This document shows positions 8,406 to 13,578 of a stretch of 13,578 nucleotides of DNA, piece by piece (position 1 is the first letter of the stretch; each line of letters begins with the position of its first letter). The notes under the pieces were generated by a model. The model was not told where the DNA came from and made no database searches. It saw nothing but the letters and a program-made list of their open reading frames with translations. The DNA is taken from contig JAQWCT010000042.1 in NCBI GenBank assembly GCA_028705785.1, positions 1-13,578 of the forward strand. The letters are read 5' to 3'. A program made the position numbers and the translations under genes. Origin of the DNA: Sulfurospirillaceae bacterium. GTDB lineage: Bacteria > Campylobacterota > Campylobacteria > Campylobacterales > Sulfurospirillaceae.

Positions 8406-8906
8406 CTAAATTCTAGAAACATCCAGCTTTAACGCTTCGTTATCCATCTCACCAATACCCGCGTCTAGTATATTTTTAGCGATGCCTTGTGCTTCTTCCA
8501 ATGAATGCATTACACAAGTGCCACATTGGTAGATATTGAGTTCTGGAATATCATTTTGAGACTTTACATGTAAGACATCATGCATTGATTTTTCCCATGC
8601 GTCTGCGACTCTTTGAGCCTCTGGTGTTCCTATCAAACTCATATAAAAGCCTGTACGGCATCCCATCGGAGAAATATCGATAATTTCAATGCCATTACCA
8701 TTAAGATGGTCACGCATAAACCCTGCAAAAAGATGCTCAAGAGTATGAATCCCCTTTTCCGATAAAATGGCTTGATTTGGTTTGCAAAAGCGCAAATCAA
8801 AAACCGTAATGTCATCACCCTTTGGTGTCTTCATTTTTTTAGCGACTCTGACCGCAGGGGCAGGCATTTTGACATGATCTACACAAAAACTATCAAGTAG
8901 TGGCAT
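8406..8906 (-). CDS. luxS: S-ribosylhomocysteine lyase (AI-2 synthase) LuxS
   Basis: LuxS is a cytosolic metalloenzyme that cleaves S-ribosylhomocysteine to homocysteine and DPD, the precursor of the signal AI-2. This recycles the product of SAM-dependent methylation. It has 166 residues, standard for the family. The metal ligands are visible: His54 and His58 in HTLEH, and Cys128 in YQCGTC. Glu57 and Cys83 (MGCRTGFY) match the catalytic residues. The start is ATG at 8904-8906, with AAGGA on the minus strand at 8913-8917. The gene is monocistronic: an own promoter lies at 8928-8936 and a terminator at 8373-8398. Residues Leu112-His113-Val114 are encoded by a TTACATGTA palindrome at 8564-8573. 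Aligned from memory with E. coli LuxS, this region has no length change, so the palindrome is not an insertion. Confidence 0.98.
   Translation of the reverse strand: MPLLDSFCVDHVKMPAPAVRVAKKMKTPKGDDITVFDLRFCKPNQAILSEKGIHTLEHLFAGFMRDHLNGNGIEIIDISPMGCRTGFYMSLIGTPEAQRVADAWEKSMHDVLHVKSQNDIPELNIYQCGTCVMHSLEEAQGIAKNILDAGIGEMDNEALKLDVSRI
8564..8573. repeat. TTACATGTA palindrome, copy 4, inside luxS
   Basis: TTACATGTAA is a perfect 10-bp palindrome inside luxS, with flanks CT on the + strand left side and G on the right. Read on the minus strand it is in phase TTA CAT GTA (Leu112-His113-Val114). It lies just before the zinc-ligand segment, where the family varies in sequence. One of six copies in the window. 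Confidence 0.8.
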
Positions 8907-8927
8907 AAGCTATCCTTTTTTGAAGTG

Positions 8928-8936
8928 ATTATATCA
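8928..8936 (-). promoter_or_regulatory. Predicted extended -10 promoter of luxS
   Basis: On the minus strand this reads TGATATAAT, a consensus extended -10 box. It would start transcription near 8921, giving a short leader of about 15 bases that carries the AAGGA ribosome binding site. The T/A-rich stretch beside it fits Campylobacterota promoters. It sits almost back to back with the + strand promoter at 8943-8951. Confidence 0.6.
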
Positions 8937-8942
8937 AAAAAG

Positions 8943-8951
8943 TGATACAAT
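8943..8951 (+). promoter_or_regulatory. Predicted extended -10 promoter of the Na+/phosphate transporter unit
   Basis: TGATACAAT is an extended -10 box one mismatch from consensus. It would start transcription near 8958, about 30 bases before the transporter ATG at 8990. The 5' leader then holds a TTACATGTAA palindrome (8970-8979) and a weak ribosome binding site (ACGGA, 8979-8983). It overlaps the luxS promoter zone, so the two genes may compete for polymerase. Confidence 0.45.
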
Positions 8952-8969
8952 AATCCGCTATACACTATC

Positions 8970-8979
8970 TTACATGTAA
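8970..8979. repeat. TTACATGTA palindrome, copy 5, in the leader of the phosphate transporter gene
   Basis: TTACATGTAA, a perfect 10-bp palindrome, ends 10 bases before the start codon at 8990 and directly abuts the weak Shine-Dalgarno ACGGA. It lies between the predicted -10 box (8943-8951) and the gene, so in RNA it could affect initiation and in DNA it could be an operator. This is the only copy placed in a likely 5' leader. Confidence 0.8.
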
Positions 8980-8989
8980 CGGACATGCC

Positions 8990-10813
8990 ATGAAACGACT
9001 TTTTCTTATCATCATGATTGCCCTTCTTTCCTATGCTTTTTTGCAAAGTAAAAATATTCTGAGTGTGAGTGCGGGCGTGGCTATATCTCTTTTTGGTATG
9101 CTCTCTTTGGAAGAAGGATTTCGTTTTTTTGCGGGTGGCTTGCTCGATAAATTTTTAAAAAAGCTTACGAGTCGCATCTATAAAAGTATCATTTTTGGTG
9201 CAGTCACTACGACCTTGATGCAATCAAGTGGTTTGGTAGCAGTCATTGCTATCTCCTTTATCAGTGCTGGGCTTATCGGGTTAGCACAAGGAATAGGCAT
9301 CGTTCTTGGAGGCAATATAGGGACAACCACAGGTGCTTGGTTAATCGCTGGTTTTGGTCTTAAAATCAGCATTGCTACCTACGCCATGCCGATGCTTGTT
9401 TTTGGTATCCTTTTTATCTTTCAAAGCAGTAAAAAGCTCAAAGGATTTGGCTATATTTTAGCGGGTCTTGGCTTTTCATTTTTGGGTATTGCTTATATGA
9501 AAGAGGGTTTTGAAGCCTTTAAAGAGACGATTGATTTGACACAATATGCTGTCGGTGGATTTAAAGGATTGCTACTGTTTACCATGATTGGAGCAATCGC
9601 GACTATCGTTATGCAGTCCTCGCACGCTTCATTAGTCCTTATCCTCACCGCACTGGCTGCCTCTCAAATTACCTATGAAAATGCCATTGCTTTGACCATT
9701 GGAGCAAATATTGGAACAACAATTACCGCTGTCATTGGCTCTTTGGGTGCAAGTTTGGATGGTAAAAAACTTGCAGGTGCACACTTCCTTATCAATACAC
9801 TCACTGGTCTTGTCTCCATTGGGTTAGTGCCTCAATTTATCGATTTGATTGATTTAACAGCACCACTTTTGGGGATTAGAGAGAATGACTATGCCCTTAA
9901 ACTAGCACTCTATCATACCTATTTTAACTTTTTATGTGTCGCTCTCTTCGCACCTTTAGTTCAGCAAATGGTCACGCTTCTCAATCATATCTTTGTCGCT
10001 AAAAAGCTTGAAGAGAGTGAAAGAGATGATGTTCTCTTTATCAGTGACCTAGCCCTTGATTTTGAAGATACCGCGCAAATCGTTTTACTCAAAGAGACTA
10101 AACATCTTTATGCCAATGTCTTTGACATCATTACAAGAGGACTGAGTATCCACAAAGAAGATATTACCTCTGGAATGGATATCGAAGATATTATCAAAAT
10201 ACGAAATCATGCTTTACATGTAGACATGGATGAGTTTTATGAAAAACGCATCAAAGATATCTATGGAAAGATTATCAACTTTGCTATTTTGGCGCAAGGG
10301 AAATTTTCAGATACAGCCAATAAAAAACTCATCCCTATCAAAAATGCCAATATCCGCATCGTAGAAGCGTTTAAAGCATCCAAACATATGCAAAAAAATA
10401 TGCTTTATTACATCGAGTCTGAGAATGAATTTATCAAAGCAGAGTACAACCACATTAGAAGAAACCTCATCAAACAACTACGAAATATGCAACTCATTTT
10501 CAATACAACAGAAGAAGATATTGCCGTTTTACTCCTCAGTAAACTCAAACTTGATGCGCAAAAATATGATATTGCTGCCAATAAATCACTGGATAATCTC
10601 ATTCGAACCAATAAAATCACTTATGCGATGGCGACTTCACTGATGAACGATACCACTTACGCCTACACGATTTCATCAGAACTTGCAGAAGTTGCAAACA
10701 CGCTCTTTATACACGAAGATAGTGACTTAAAAGAAGGCAGAGAAGCCTTAATCCTCAATGAAACAGAAGTAGATGACATGACGAACAATCTAAATAAAAG
10801 GAGTATTGCATGA
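8990..10813 (+). CDS. Na+/phosphate cotransporter family protein with PhoU-like C-terminal domain
   Basis: This is an inner-membrane protein of the Na/Pi cotransporter II (NptA/YjbB) family, expected to move phosphate with Na+. YjbB of E. coli acts as an exporter, so the direction is open. It has 607 residues. The membrane half carries two inverted copies of the family signature: MQSSG at 77-81 with GGNIGTT at 107-113, and MQSSH at 208-212 with GANIGTT at 238-244. Eight or more hydrophobic segments reach to about 336. Residues about 341-607 are soluble, helical and charged, and resemble PhoU, a likely regulatory part. The start at 8990 has only a weak ribosome binding site. The stop overlaps the start of the next gene (ATGA, 10810-10813), so expression is coupled. 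A TTACATGTA palindrome at 10214-10222 encodes Leu409-His410-Val411 in the PhoU-like part. Confidence 0.93.
   Translation: MKRLFLIIMIALLSYAFLQSKNILSVSAGVAISLFGMLSLEEGFRFFAGGLLDKFLKKLTSRIYKSIIFGAVTTTLMQSSGLVAVIAISFISAGLIGLAQGIGIVLGGNIGTTTGAWLIAGFGLKISIATYAMPMLVFGILFIFQSSKKLKGFGYILAGLGFSFLGIAYMKEGFEAFKETIDLTQYAVGGFKGLLLFTMIGAIATIVMQSSHASLVLILTALAASQITYENAIALTIGANIGTTITAVIGSLGASLDGKKLAGAHFLINTLTGLVSIGLVPQFIDLIDLTAPLLGIRENDYALKLALYHTYFNFLCVALFAPLVQQMVTLLNHIFVAKKLEESERDDVLFISDLALDFEDTAQIVLLKETKHLYANVFDIITRGLSIHKEDITSGMDIEDIIKIRNHALHVDMDEFYEKRIKDIYGKIINFAILAQGKFSDTANKKLIPIKNANIRIVEAFKASKHMQKNMLYYIESENEFIKAEYNHIRRNLIKQLRNMQLIFNTTEEDIAVLLLSKLKLDAQKYDIAANKSLDNLIRTNKITYAMATSLMNDTTYAYTISSELAEVANTLFIHEDSDLKEGREALILNETEVDDMTNNLNKRSIA
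10214..10222. repeat. TTACATGTA palindrome, copy 6, inside the phosphate transporter gene
   Basis: CTTTACATGTA (10212-10222) carries the shared core. It is read in phase as TTA CAT GTA, giving Leu409-His410-Val411 in the PhoU-like domain of the transporter. The 8-bp TACATGTA is the perfect palindromic part, because the right flank is G rather than A. Confidence 0.75.
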
Positions 10814-11046
10814 GTGGATCAAAATTTATTAGCAAAATTGGAGAACTTTTTGGTATCGCCCCAGAAAATGATGAATCCAAAAAAAAAGCAGTTAAAGAGT
10901 TAGTCAAGAAATTAAAACTCAGACGCATTTCACTGAAAGAGGAACTACAAGCAGAGACGGATATTGTAAAACGCGAAGCACTTAAAGACAGTATTAAAAT
11001 CATTAAAAAGCAGATTAAAAAAGGTAAAGATATCCTTGAAGACTAA
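10810..11046 (+). CDS. Small charged, helical protein of unknown function (78 aa)
   Basis: I do not recognise this protein. It has 78 residues, is very rich in Lys and Glu, and has no membrane segment or signal peptide, so it is probably cytosolic. Residues about 22-75 have a heptad-like spacing of Leu/Ile/Val among charged residues, which suggests a helical hairpin or coiled coil. The gene looks real: AAGGAG at 10798-10803 precedes the ATG with good spacing, the ATG overlaps the transporter stop (ATGA), and its own 3' end overlaps the next gene by 11 bases. This tight coupling to the phosphate transporter suggests a shared job, such as a soluble partner of the PhoU-like tail, but that is inference. 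Confidence 0.75.
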   Translation: MSGSKFISKIGELFGIAPENDESKKKAVKELVKKLKLRRISLKEELQAETDIVKREALKDSIKIIKKQIKKGKDILED

Positions 11047-11812
11047 TTTTTTCAAGTATTTATCCTATTTTATCCTTCTATGGTGTTTGAGTGGATGCAC
11101 CTTGAAACAAGAAAAAGTCAATGAAGTTTTACAATCTCATGGTGCGACACAAATGCACAGAGACTACCAACACATCATTAGTCTACTCACTACTTACAAA
11201 GAAAAATTAGACATGCGAAACCCTTCTTCTTACAGCAAGGGACAGCAAAACTATATCTACCATGAGCTCAAATACAGTAAAAATACCATTCGCATCAAGC
11301 AAAACAATACTTATCTAAAAACTTATGATGATTATCTTCGTGTTGCATTTGATAAAAATACCAATATTCTTGACCGCAATGACTATCTGATTATTGGGCT
11401 TTATAAACTCATATGGGATACTTACGAAGTGGATAAAGGGCATCAAATCACAACACTGTCTTATCATCAAGAAGAATTTAAACGACTCTATTACTATCTT
11501 GAAGTCATCAAATGGAAAGTTAGAACAGCTAAAGATCAAAATGATAATTATCTCTTTTTAACTTGGCAAAACAACTGGCAAGTAGAACTAGCACAAAAAA
11601 TGAAAATGGGCGTCAAGCCTTCTTGGGAAATGCTTGAGAATCTCTCTTTTATCAAAAATCAAAAAGAGACTATCTTAGATCCTTCCAACTTTAATTTTGA
11701 AATACTCTTAAACCAAATGATTTTTCATGTGAAAAATAGCGCTAAAATCATCGGCGATGAACCCCTTGACATCGGAATTGATGCCATGATTAGCTTAGTA
11801 TTATTTCTCTAG
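11036..11812 (+). CDS. Putative lipoprotein of unknown function, TTG start
   Basis: I do not recognise the family. The 258-residue product starts with a type II signal peptide: Lys2 and Lys7, a hydrophobic stretch at about 8-18, and the lipobox LSGC with Cys21 as the lipidation site. No Asp follows the Cys. The mature part is hydrophilic and largely helical, with many Tyr, Lys and Asn, and no cysteine pattern or enzyme motif. The TTG at 11036 is the only sensible start: the next in-frame Met lies after the lipobox, and starting there would lose the signal peptide. AAGG at about 11020-11023 is a distant ribosome binding site. The frame overlaps the end of the 78-residue gene by 11 bases, making it the last gene of the transporter unit. 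The last residues (about 240-258) are hydrophobic. Confidence 0.75.
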   Translation: MKTNFFKYLSYFILLWCLSGCTLKQEKVNEVLQSHGATQMHRDYQHIISLLTTYKEKLDMRNPSSYSKGQQNYIYHELKYSKNTIRIKQNNTYLKTYDDYLRVAFDKNTNILDRNDYLIIGLYKLIWDTYEVDKGHQITTLSYHQEEFKRLYYYLEVIKWKVRTAKDQNDNYLFLTWQNNWQVELAQKMKMGVKPSWEMLENLSFIKNQKETILDPSNFNFEILLNQMIFHVKNSAKIIGDEPLDIGIDAMISLVLFL

Positions 11813-11851
11813 GTCTTGATTTACCTCAACCTTTTTCTCTATTTTTTTAAC

Positions 11852-11857
11852 TATAAT
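11852..11857 (+). promoter_or_regulatory. Predicted -10 promoter of the 64-aa CxxC protein gene
   Basis: TATAAT stands 25 bases before the ATG at 11883 and is preceded by a T-rich run (ATTTTTTTAAC, 11841-11851) with a further T tract at 11832-11836. T-rich stretches in place of a -35 box are typical of Campylobacterota sigma-70 promoters. The 70-bp gap after the lipoprotein gene has no convincing terminator, only a weak AGGT/ACCT pair (11811-11814 and 11823-11826) before the T runs. Confidence 0.65.
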
Positions 11858-11882
11858 ACGCAAAATTAAAAAAGGAAAAGTA

Positions 11883-12077
11883 ATGGAAATCAATAATATT
11901 CAAGTCTGTAATGTCTGTCTTCGTTCAAGCAATGAGAGCGAAGGAGCTGTATTTATCAAAGCTGTTAAGAATGGTGAAGATATTCATGTCTGTACAGGAT
12001 GTATCCCTCATATCATTCATGGCAGTGGTGATGTTGTGAAATCTAACGCAGTCGTTCAAGCAGAATTTACAAAGTAA
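11883..12077 (+). CDS. Small protein with two CxxC pairs, putative zinc-binding (64 aa)
   Basis: I do not recognise a named family. The 64-residue protein has Cys9-x-x-Cys12 and Cys37-x-x-Cys40, 24 residues apart, the spacing of a zinc ribbon or a small rubredoxin-like metal site. His35, His43 and His46 lie near the second pair. There is no signal peptide or membrane helix, so it is probably cytosolic. The gene is well supported: a promoter at 11852-11857, a ribosome binding site AAGGAA at 11872-11877, and a strong hairpin terminator 13 bases after the stop, so it is a single-gene unit. It could bind metal, nucleic acid or a partner protein; nothing in the sequence decides between these. Confidence 0.8.
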   Translation: MEINNIQVCNVCLRSSNESEGAVFIKAVKNGEDIHVCTGCIPHIIHGSGDVVKSNAVVQAEFTK

Positions 12078-12090
12078 CGCTTTTAAATAT

Positions 12091-12114
12091 GACTGAGGGT
12101 TTTCACCCTCAGTC
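12091..12114. terminator. Strong intrinsic terminator between the converging CxxC gene and nifJ
   Basis: GACTGAGGGT and ACCCTCAGTC form a perfect 10-bp, GC-rich stem with a TTTC loop. On the + strand it is followed by TCTTCTCTC, and on the minus strand by ATATTTAAAA. It therefore probably ends transcripts from both sides. It lies 13 bases after the CxxC gene and 8 bases after the nifJ stop, in the only gap between these converging genes. Confidence 0.85.
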
Positions 12115-12122
12115 TCTTCTCT

Positions 12123-13578
12123 CTACGCTTCTAACTCATTCGAAAAATCTGCCATTGCAAGACGGTTGAGTTGTCTCCATCTTCTTTGCGCATCTTTCTT
12201 GTTGTGTTCAAACAATGCTTTTGCATGTTCTGGATTTGATTTTTTCAATGATGCATAACGCACTTCGTTCATCAAGAAATCATCATATAAAGACCAATCA
12301 GGCTCTTTTCCTGTGATTTTTACAGGATTTTTACCCTCTTTTTCCAATGCTGGGTCGTAAGTATAAATCGGCCAGTAACCACATTTTGTTGCAAGCTCAC
12401 CTTGTGTTCCAGAATGACCCATACCACCTTTGATACCATGAGCAATACATGGAGAATAAGCAATAATAAGTGAAACACCCTTATAAGCTTCAGCTGCTTC
12501 AAACGCTTTGATGGTTTGTGCCGCAGATGCATTAGAGTTAATCTGTGCCACAAAAACATTACCATAAGTCATCGCAATGTAACCAAGATCTTTCTTTTGA
12601 CTTGGCTTTCCTGCAGCAGTAAACTGAGCGATAGAGCCAGCACGAGATGATTTTGAACTTTGTCCACCTGTATTTGAGTAAACTTCTGTATCAAGAACTA
12701 AGATGTTAACATCTTCGCCACTTGCGATAACATGGTCAAGTCCACCATAACCGATATCATAAGCCCAGCCGTCTCCACCAAAAATCCATTGTGATTTTTT
12801 AGCAAGATGTTGTTTCAAACTCAAAATAACTTCTGCACCAGCGGCACTTGGATTAGCTTGAAGTTGTGGAATCAAAAGATCTCTAATTTCAGCACTTTTA
12901 ACCCTGTCATCTCTAAATTCTATCCAATCTTTGTAAAGTGCTGCAAGAGCATTAGGTGCTTTTTCAATAGAAGCTTCCATCGTAACTTCGATTCTATGTC
13001 TCATCGTTTCTGTTGCTACATGCATACCTAGACCAAACTCTGCGTTATCTTCAAACAATGAGTTAGCCCAAGCTGGACCACGACCTGCATCATTTTTGCG
13101 GTAAGGTGTTGAAGGCGCTGAAGCACCATAAATAGACGAACAACCTGTCGCATTAGCGATCATCATACTTTCACCAAATAACCTTGTGGCAAGTGTAATG
13201 TATGGAGTCTCACCACAACCTGGACACGCTGCATGGAACTCAAAGAGAGGTTTAGCGAACTGTGAACCTTTGAGGGTGTTTTTAGAGAGAATATCATCTT
13301 TATAAGTTACTTTTTTAAATAAATAATCCGCATTCTCTTGCTCACCCGCATCAATACTCTCACCGAGTGGAACCATAACCAATGATTTTTCTTTTGTAGG
13401 ACACGCCGCAACACATAAATCACATCCTGTACAATCAAGAGAAGATACTTGCATTTTGTATTTAAGACCTTTGAGTTCTTTACCTTTTGCTTCGATAGCA
13501 TGTGTTTTAACACCCGCTGGAGCAGCTTCAAACTCTGCATCATTAATTAAGAATGGACGGATAACTGCGTGAGGACAA
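12123..13578 (-). CDS. nifJ: Pyruvate:ferredoxin (flavodoxin) oxidoreductase, C-terminal part (cut by window edge)
   Basis: This is the single-chain, thiamine-diphosphate and iron-sulfur enzyme that converts pyruvate and CoA to acetyl-CoA and CO2, reducing ferredoxin or flavodoxin. About 484 of some 1,180 residues are visible. The frame stays open past the Met codon at 13454 to the right edge, where the encoded peptide begins CPHAVIRPFL, the end of the first ferredoxin-type cluster. The second cluster follows as CTGCDLCVAACP. The C-terminal domain shows CPGCGETP, ATGCSSIYG and SPCIAHG, whose four cysteines fit the proximal 4Fe-4S cluster. The TPP-binding stretch runs from GDGWAYDIG to YSNTGGQ. 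The C-terminus ends soon after LMNEVRYASL with no further cysteine, so the oxygen-protecting disulfide tail known in Desulfovibrio africanus is absent. The promoter lies outside the window. The single-chain form, rather than four subunits as in Helicobacter, fits Campylobacter or Sulfurospirillum relatives. Confidence 0.97.
   Translation of the reverse strand, partial: CPHAVIRPFLINDAEFEAAPAGVKTHAIEAKGKELKGLKYKMQVSSLDCTGCDLCVAACPTKEKSLVMVPLGESIDAGEQENADYLFKKVTYKDDILSKNTLKGSQFAKPLFEFHAACPGCGETPYITLATRLFGESMMIANATGCSSIYGASAPSTPYRKNDAGRGPAWANSLFEDNAEFGLGMHVATETMRHRIEVTMEASIEKAPNALAALYKDWIEFRDDRVKSAEIRDLLIPQLQANPSAAGAEVILSLKQHLAKKSQWIFGGDGWAYDIGYGGLDHVIASGEDVNILVLDTEVYSNTGGQSSKSSRAGSIAQFTAAGKPSQKKDLGYIAMTYGNVFVAQINSNASAAQTIKAFEAAEAYKGVSLIIAYSPCIAHGIKGGMGHSGTQGELATKCGYWPIYTYDPALEKEGKNPVKITGKEPDWSLYDDFLMNEVRYASLKKSNPEHAKALFEHNKKDAQRRWRQLNRLAMADFSNELEA

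Noticed and set aside
8564..8573. Palindrome in luxS as a small inserted element
   Set aside because: The LuxS sequence around it aligns, from memory, with E. coli LuxS without a gap. Substitution explains it better than insertion.
11811..11848. Terminator after the lipoprotein gene (AGGT...ACCT followed by T-rich runs)
   Set aside because: The stem is only four base pairs with an eight-base loop. The T-rich run is explained equally well by the promoter of the next gene.
12123..13454. nifJ starting at the ATG at 13454 as a complete 443-residue gene
   Set aside because: The frame stays open to the right edge and encodes family sequence (CPHAVIRPFL and onward), so that ATG is internal and the gene is cut by the window.
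1..13578. Mobile elements, CRISPR arrays, tRNA or rRNA genes, defence or secretion systems
   Set aside because: No transposase, integrase, spaced direct repeats, tRNA-like cloverleaf or defence gene is visible. The dispersed palindrome is not spaced like a CRISPR array.

Overview
This window looks like chromosomal DNA from a member of the Campylobacterota (Epsilonproteobacteria), with a Sulfurospirillum-like organism the best guess. The grounds are the moderately AT-rich base composition, the tight gene packing, the T-rich promoters with TATAAT-type (often extended TGn) -10 boxes and no clear -35 box, a single-chain NifJ-type pyruvate oxidoreductase, and a luxS of the proteobacterial type. 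The genus is an inference from gene style, not from a database match. No tRNA, rRNA, CRISPR array, insertion sequence or prophage gene is visible. No gap between genes exceeds about 125 bases.

Region 1 (1-6856, + strand) is a high-affinity potassium uptake operon in the order kdpA (3' part only), kdpB, kdpC, kdpD, kdpE. KdpA is the channel-like subunit, KdpB the P-type ATPase and KdpC the periplasmic-facing accessory subunit. KdpD/KdpE are the histidine kinase and response regulator that normally switch the operon on under potassium limitation or osmotic stress. The genes are 1-9 bases apart, so translation is probably coupled. All key catalytic motifs of KdpB, KdpD and KdpE are present.

Region 2 (6857-8405) holds a monovalent cation:proton antiporter of the CPA2 family behind its own extended -10 promoter. 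It ends in a 26-bp perfect palindrome that acts as a shared terminator with the converging luxS. Kdp import and this antiporter together suggest a K+/Na+/pH homeostasis neighbourhood.

Region 3 (8406-11812) has luxS on the minus strand, which makes the AI-2 precursor and recycles S-ribosylhomocysteine. It diverges from a three-gene + strand unit: a Na+/phosphate cotransporter with a PhoU-like tail, a 78-residue charged helical protein, and a lipoprotein of unknown function. The reading frames of these three overlap.

Region 4 (11813-12122) encodes a 64-residue protein with two CxxC pairs under a clear promoter, followed by a strong hairpin terminator. Region 5 (12123-13578, minus strand) is the C-terminal part of NifJ-type pyruvate:ferredoxin/flavodoxin oxidoreductase, cut by the right window edge.

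The most unusual signal is a dispersed palindrome, TTACATGTA, usually extended to CTTTACATGTA. It occurs six times, three between genes and three inside genes (kdpB, luxS and the phosphate transporter gene), and every ACATGT I found in the window lies inside it. In all three coding copies it is read in the same phase as Leu-His-Val. It behaves like a highly iterated palindrome or a protein-binding site of unknown role.
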